The notes below the pieces were generated by a model, which worked only from the letters and a program-made list of their open reading frames with translations, ran no database searches and was not told the DNA's origin. A DNA stretch of 9,503 nucleotides from Bacillota bacterium (lineage in GTDB: Bacteria; Bacillota; Clostridia; Acetivibrionales; DSM-1351), in contig JAEWZA010000172.1 in assembly GCA_023395575.1 (NCBI GenBank), positions 1 to 9,503 of the forward strand, given 5' to 3'. Each line of letters starts with the position of its first letter. Positions within the stretch are counted from its first letter, which is position 1. Shown here piece by piece: positions 7,082 through 9,503 of this stretch. The translations under genes were made by a program, and so were the position numbers.

Positions 7082-7141
7082 GAAACTGATTTACTTCTCA
7101 CGATTTAATTTACTTCTCATAATATGAGTTACTTATCATGA
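7070..7141. repeat. Tandem array of four 14-bp repeats at 19-20-bp spacing
   Basis: The plus-strand units are TTTGCTTGTCATGA (7070-7083), TTTACTTCTCACGA (7090-7103), TTTACTTCTCATAA (7109-7122) and GTTACTTATCATGA (7128-7141), with consensus TTTACTTCTCATGA. Unit starts are 20, 19 and 19 bp apart. A weak fifth unit may lie at about 7050-7063, and one lone TTACTTATCA occurs at 6230-6239. The near two-turn spacing puts all units on about one face of the helix. They could be activator sites for the dockerin gene or the multiple end repeats of an IS21-type element. No transposase is present. Confidence 0.75.
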
Positions 7142-7222
7142 ATGCTACTGTTAAAAATAGGAATGTTCAGTTTTTCATGCTGTAAAATATTGCCGAAAGT
7201 TTTAATTTGAAGCTGTTTTTAC

Positions 7223-8272
7223 TTAAATAATGCCCTCAATCTCAACAAGCAAATCATTTCTACACACATCTGCCTTCAAATAAGCAATTGACTTATCCTT
7301 CGAAAATGCCTTGCTGCATATATCTTTTATTGTTTCAAAATCCTCATCATTTTTTATATAAACCTTTATACAATCTATATTGTCAAGCGTAAAGTTCTTT
7401 TCTATCCCATAGTTGCTCAGATTTGAATCGGATATTAAAACCCTTATATTTTCTATTGTAGTCTCACATTGTTTTGCAGCATCTCCCACATGGACTGTCT
7501 CAGAACCTATAATACTGGCTGTTCCAGAAACATACAATTTCCCACTTCCTGAATTATAATTGGCATAAGCAGCTCTTGCAAAGCTAGGAGACTTTATTCC
7601 GTATTTTGGCGGATATTTATATGCAGGAGTCTGGTTAGGGTTTTCAATATATTTATGTATGTTTTGCGTTGTAGATAACATATAAATACATAAGCTATCA
7701 CCCCAACATCCTATTCCAGTCGCTGCAGGATAGATATTGCCATTTTTTTGAAAGGACTCAGCTCTTCCATGACAAAACTTTGTGTACCTCTCCTTCGCAT
7801 CAGCATATTCATTTATATTTGGAATATGATTCCACACTCTTGAAATACTTGAATAGTTATTCTTATTAAGAATTTCAAATATCGAGTCATATGCCAGCCT
7901 TCCGATCTCACGTAAATCCCTGTTTTGTTCCTTAATGCTTACTGTTAAAAAATGATGAAATCCATCACTAGCAAATTGCAAAATTTCATTACTGCCATAA
8001 TTAACGGGATAATCTGATGTCCAAATTTCATAAAATGCTTTTTCCACAAATGGCTTCATATTTATAATCAATGTTGGAAAATCTTCATCTAGCATTCTAA
8101 GGTCATCATGGTCATTTAAATCACTGAATTTTATTACTCCAAGAATATTTTCCTTTTTCTTAATTTCTCTCAAACTAGTATAATCAGCTGGAATTAAATG
8201 CACATTAATTTTTGGAGTTTTTTCATTTAAAAGCGTCTTCTTACCAATCCCTTCTTCCATTACATCAAACAT
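7223..8272 (-). CDS. Chorismatase (FkbO/Hyg5 family), likely 3-hydroxybenzoate-forming
   Basis: The 349-residue cytoplasmic enzyme would split chorismate into pyruvate and a hydroxybenzoate or dihydroxycyclohexadienoate. Family blocks are RVWNHIPNIN (145-154), RYTKFCHGRAESF (162-174), YPAATGIGC (181-189), IENPNQTPAYKYPPKYG (209-225) plus KSPSFARA, SGTASIIGSETVHVGDA (249-265), and ADVCRNDLLVEIEG (334-347) carrying probable catalytic E344. From memory of the FkbO and Hyg5 structures, the positions that separate the types are Ala in FkbO versus Gly240 and Cys327 in Hyg5; here G250 and C337 keep the Hyg5 spacing (87 apart, Glu 7 later), which points to 3-hydroxybenzoate. The frame opens upstream with TTG at 8293, but ATG 8272 is preferred because GGGAGG (8283-8288) lies about 10 bases before it. 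No pathway partner or clear terminator follows. Family certain, product moderately so. Confidence 0.92.
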   Translation of the reverse strand: MFDVMEEGIGKKTLLNEKTPKINVHLIPADYTSLREIKKKENILGVIKFSDLNDHDDLRMLDEDFPTLIINMKPFVEKAFYEIWTSDYPVNYGSNEILQFASDGFHHFLTVSIKEQNRDLREIGRLAYDSIFEILNKNNYSSISRVWNHIPNINEYADAKERYTKFCHGRAESFQKNGNIYPAATGIGCWGDSLCIYMLSTTQNIHKYIENPNQTPAYKYPPKYGIKSPSFARAAYANYNSGSGKLYVSGTASIIGSETVHVGDAAKQCETTIENIRVLISDSNLSNYGIEKNFTLDNIDCIKVYIKNDEDFETIKDICSKAFSKDKSIAYLKADVCRNDLLVEIEGII

Positions 8273-8544
8273 TATACATGTACCTCCCATCAAAATTTAA
8301 AAGTATTTAAATATTAACTTAACCCTCCCAACATTAAATTTCTACCTGCGCTGTACAATTACGAATGTTTTGTTCCTAAAAATAATTGCTTATATCTGTA
8401 GTATTTTCAGAAACTAGCAACTGTTCATTCTTAGCACTTAAACATATTCAACATTCATTGTCAATAGTGTTATTAAGCCGATATATCAAACATCAATTTT
8501 CCATTGATAAAGTAAAACACCTGATTATATGAAGGAAGATTAAG

Positions 8545-8637
8545 TCAAAAAGCATTTCCATAGATGTTGAGATATTGAATAGCTTTTAAAATATCAGCTT
8601 TAGATTTCATTGTAGCTGACAAAATACCATTGCCACT
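8545..8637 (-). pseudogene. Possible gene remnant (30-codon open stretch)
   Basis: Between a TAG at 8638-8640 and a TGA at 8545-8547 the minus strand encodes 30 residues, SGNGILSATMKSKADILK then AIQYLNIYGNAF, which look protein-like rather than random AT-rich translation. The only ATG (MKSKAD..., 21 residues) has no ribosome binding site, and both flanks are plainly noncoding. It may be the tail of a decayed gene. I do not recognise the family. Confidence 0.25.
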
Positions 8638-8758
8638 CTAATCCAATTTTACAATATATTAAATAATTATGAAATAATAAATGTAAACAAATGTGTGAAA
8701 CAGGACAAAATATGTAAAGTAAATAAATAAAATTCGTGGTAAACTTGTATGAAGATAC

Positions 8759-8807
8759 TTAGAATTGACTTTTTTACTGCTAATAGCAGTTTCGTTCTAA
8801 TTTTTTT
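8759..8807 (+). terminator. Hairpin with T7 tract, possible attenuator or terminator
   Basis: Inner stem ACTGCT (8776-8781) with AGCAGT (8785-8790), loop AAT, is enclosed by an outer stem TTAGAA (8759-8764) with TTCTAA (8795-8800), followed directly by seven T. It reads as a plus-strand intrinsic terminator, but no plus-strand gene ends before it. It could therefore attenuate a transcript heading for the GH43 gene 120 bp downstream. Confidence 0.4.
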
Positions 8808-8868
8808 ATCTATATGAGGCTTTTAAGTCAAAATAGCAAAAGACTTTTTCAAATTCAAGTGCATGTAC

Positions 8869-8901
8869 ATCAGTGTTCTCCACTGATATTATAAATATAA
8901 T
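8869..8901 (+). promoter_or_regulatory. Candidate GH43 promoter and operator
   Basis: TATAAT (8896-8901) lies 26 bp before the GH43 start. Where a -35 box is expected there is a perfect inverted repeat ATCAGTG-TTCTC-CACTGAT (8869-8887) instead. The layout suggests regulator-controlled initiation; the regulator is unknown. Confidence 0.4.
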
Positions 8902-8927
8902 TTGCCCAAAGTGGCATGGAGGTTAAT

Positions 8928-9503
8928 ATGAATAATAACAGCAATCAAAATAAGCCTTTAGTAACCCATATCTTTACTGCTGATCCATCAGCACATGTTT
9001 TCGAGGATAAAATATATATTTATCCTTCTCATGATTTAGATCATGACGGTCCTGATAATGATAACGGAGACCAGTATAGAATGGAGGATTATCATATCTT
9101 ATCAATGGAGGATATAGATGCACCTTGTGTAGACCATGGGGAAGCACTTCACATGAAGGATGTTCCATGGGTAAGCGAACAAATGTGGGCACCTGATGCC
9201 GCTTTCAAGAATGGTACTTATTATTTGTTCTTTCCTGCAAGAGATAAAGATGGGATATTCCGTATCGGCGTTGCAACCAGCAAAAATCCTGCCGGTCCAT
9301 TCAAGGCTGAACCTAATTACATTCCCGGCAGCTTCAGTATAGATCCTGCTGTATTTGTTGATGACGATGGCAAAGCATATATTTATTTTGGAGGCCTTTG
9401 GGGAGGACAATTAGAAAGATGGCAAACTGGTTCTTTCGTTCCTGATGCAGAAGGACCTGCGGATGATGAACCAGCTTTGGGGCCCATGGTGGCAGAGTTA
9501 AGC
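8928..9503 (+). CDS. GH43 glycosidase (beta-xylosidase/arabinofuranosidase-like), partial at 3' end
   Basis: The first 192 residues of a five-bladed-propeller glycosidase are present; the frame is still open at the window end. The N-terminal HIFTADPSAHVF block gives the catalytic base D19, SIDPAVFVDDDG gives the pKa-modulating D139, and WAPDAAFKNGTYYLFFPA (87-104) plus YFGGLWGGQLERW (153-165) are typical of the family. The general-acid Glu would lie beyond the edge. There is no signal peptide, so the enzyme should act in the cytoplasm on imported xylo- or arabino-oligosaccharides, complementing the secreted xylanase. GGAGG (8918-8922) is 5 bases before the ATG, which fixes the start. Family assignment is firm; xylosidase versus arabinofuranosidase cannot be told from this part. 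Confidence 0.93.
   Translation, partial: MNNNSNQNKPLVTHIFTADPSAHVFEDKIYIYPSHDLDHDGPDNDNGDQYRMEDYHILSMEDIDAPCVDHGEALHMKDVPWVSEQMWAPDAAFKNGTYYLFFPARDKDGIFRIGVATSKNPAGPFKAEPNYIPGSFSIDPAVFVDDDGKAYIYFGGLWGGQLERWQTGSFVPDAEGPADDEPALGPMVAELS

Larger units (their letters stand above)
6241..7171. repeat. 12-bp inverted repeats bracketing the dockerin gene
   Basis: ACTGAACATTCC (6241-6252) recurs as its exact complement GGAATGTTCAGT (7160-7171). Inside each copy lies a second, less perfect pair: TTTACAGTA (6264-6272) and TACTGTTAA (7146-7154), 8 of 9 matching. The dockerin gene, its promoter, its repeat array and its terminator all lie between them. No clear target duplication is seen. Chance is possible in AT-rich DNA. 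Confidence 0.45.
7000..7222. other. Intergenic region between chorismatase and dockerin gene
   Basis: It holds the dockerin-gene promoter, the four-unit repeat array and the right copy of the inverted repeat. No convincing hairpin with a T-tract was found after the chorismatase stop at 7223, so some read-through into the dockerin gene is possible. Confidence 0.55.
8273..8927. other. Long intergenic region between divergent chorismatase and GH43 genes
   Basis: No intact gene was seen in these 655 bp. Apart from the possible remnant at 8545-8637, it contains a hairpin with T-tract (8759-8807), an inverted repeat with TATAAT near the GH43 start, and a TTGACA (8459-8464, minus) whose -10 partner TTAAGT is weak. 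I have no confident promoter for the chorismatase. Confidence 0.6.

Noticed and set aside
8291..8293. TTG start giving a 356-residue chorismatase
   Set aside because: A downstream ATG at 8272 has an ideal GGGAGG site, which would lie inside the coding region if TTG were used.
8825..8846. AAGTC/GACTT inverted repeat before the GH43 gene
   Set aside because: Only 5-bp arms around a 12-base loop; too weak to call a structure.
9102..9410. 102-codon minus-strand open frame
   Set aside because: It is antisense to the GH43 gene, which has intact catalytic motifs on the plus strand.
1..9503. CRISPR array, tRNA, rRNA or phage genes
   Set aside because: No regularly spaced long direct repeats, no RNA gene signatures and no phage-like proteins were seen.

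Overview
The window looks like an accessory stretch from an AT-rich, Gram-positive, anaerobic, cellulosome-forming Clostridia, most like the Ruminiclostridium (Clostridium) cellulolyticum/papyrosolvens group. The reasons are two secreted proteins with type I dockerins whose recognition positions are Ala-Ile or Ala-Leu, strong GGAGG-type ribosome binding sites, low GC content and a large [FeFe]-hydrogenase. The species assignment is inference.

Layout, left to right. Positions 1-688 (minus) hold the first 229 residues of a split-type transketolase N-terminal subunit, cut by the window edge. A 314-bp AT-rich divergent intergenic region follows. Positions 1003-4443 (plus) encode a 1146-residue multidomain [FeFe]-hydrogenase in which an NADPH-dependent GltD/NfnB-like flavoprotein is inserted between the N-terminal [2Fe-2S] domain and the ferredoxin/H-cluster domains. 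A perfect bidirectional terminator separates it from a convergent, secreted GH10 xylanase with a C-terminal dockerin (4612-5907, minus). A long regulatory region, then a small secreted protein with an N-terminal dockerin and an unrecognised C-terminal domain (6343-6999, minus), come next. Upstream of that gene lies a tandem array of 19-20-bp repeats, and the whole unit is bracketed by a 12-bp inverted repeat. A chorismatase (FkbO/Hyg5 family) occupies 7223-8272 (minus). About 650 bp without an intact gene follows, and the window ends in the first 192 residues of a cytoplasmic GH43 glycosidase (8928-9503, plus).

How the genes may work together (inference): the GH10 enzyme would cut xylan while docked on the cellulosome, and the GH43 enzyme, which has no signal peptide, would finish imported xylo- or arabino-oligosaccharides in the cytoplasm. 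The hydrogenase would dispose of reductant as H2, with NADPH as the likely donor or acceptor. The chorismatase does not fit this scheme and suggests an aromatic acid (3-hydroxybenzoate by active-site comparison) made for a specialised metabolite or a signal. The genes are mostly separate transcription units rather than one operon.

Most unusual items: the hydrogenase fusion with a non-canonical H-cluster motif (Val for Met in L2) and a degenerate C-terminal thioredoxin-like domain; the lone chorismatase; and the repeat array plus inverted repeats around the orphan dockerin gene. I did not find a clearly new multi-gene system.
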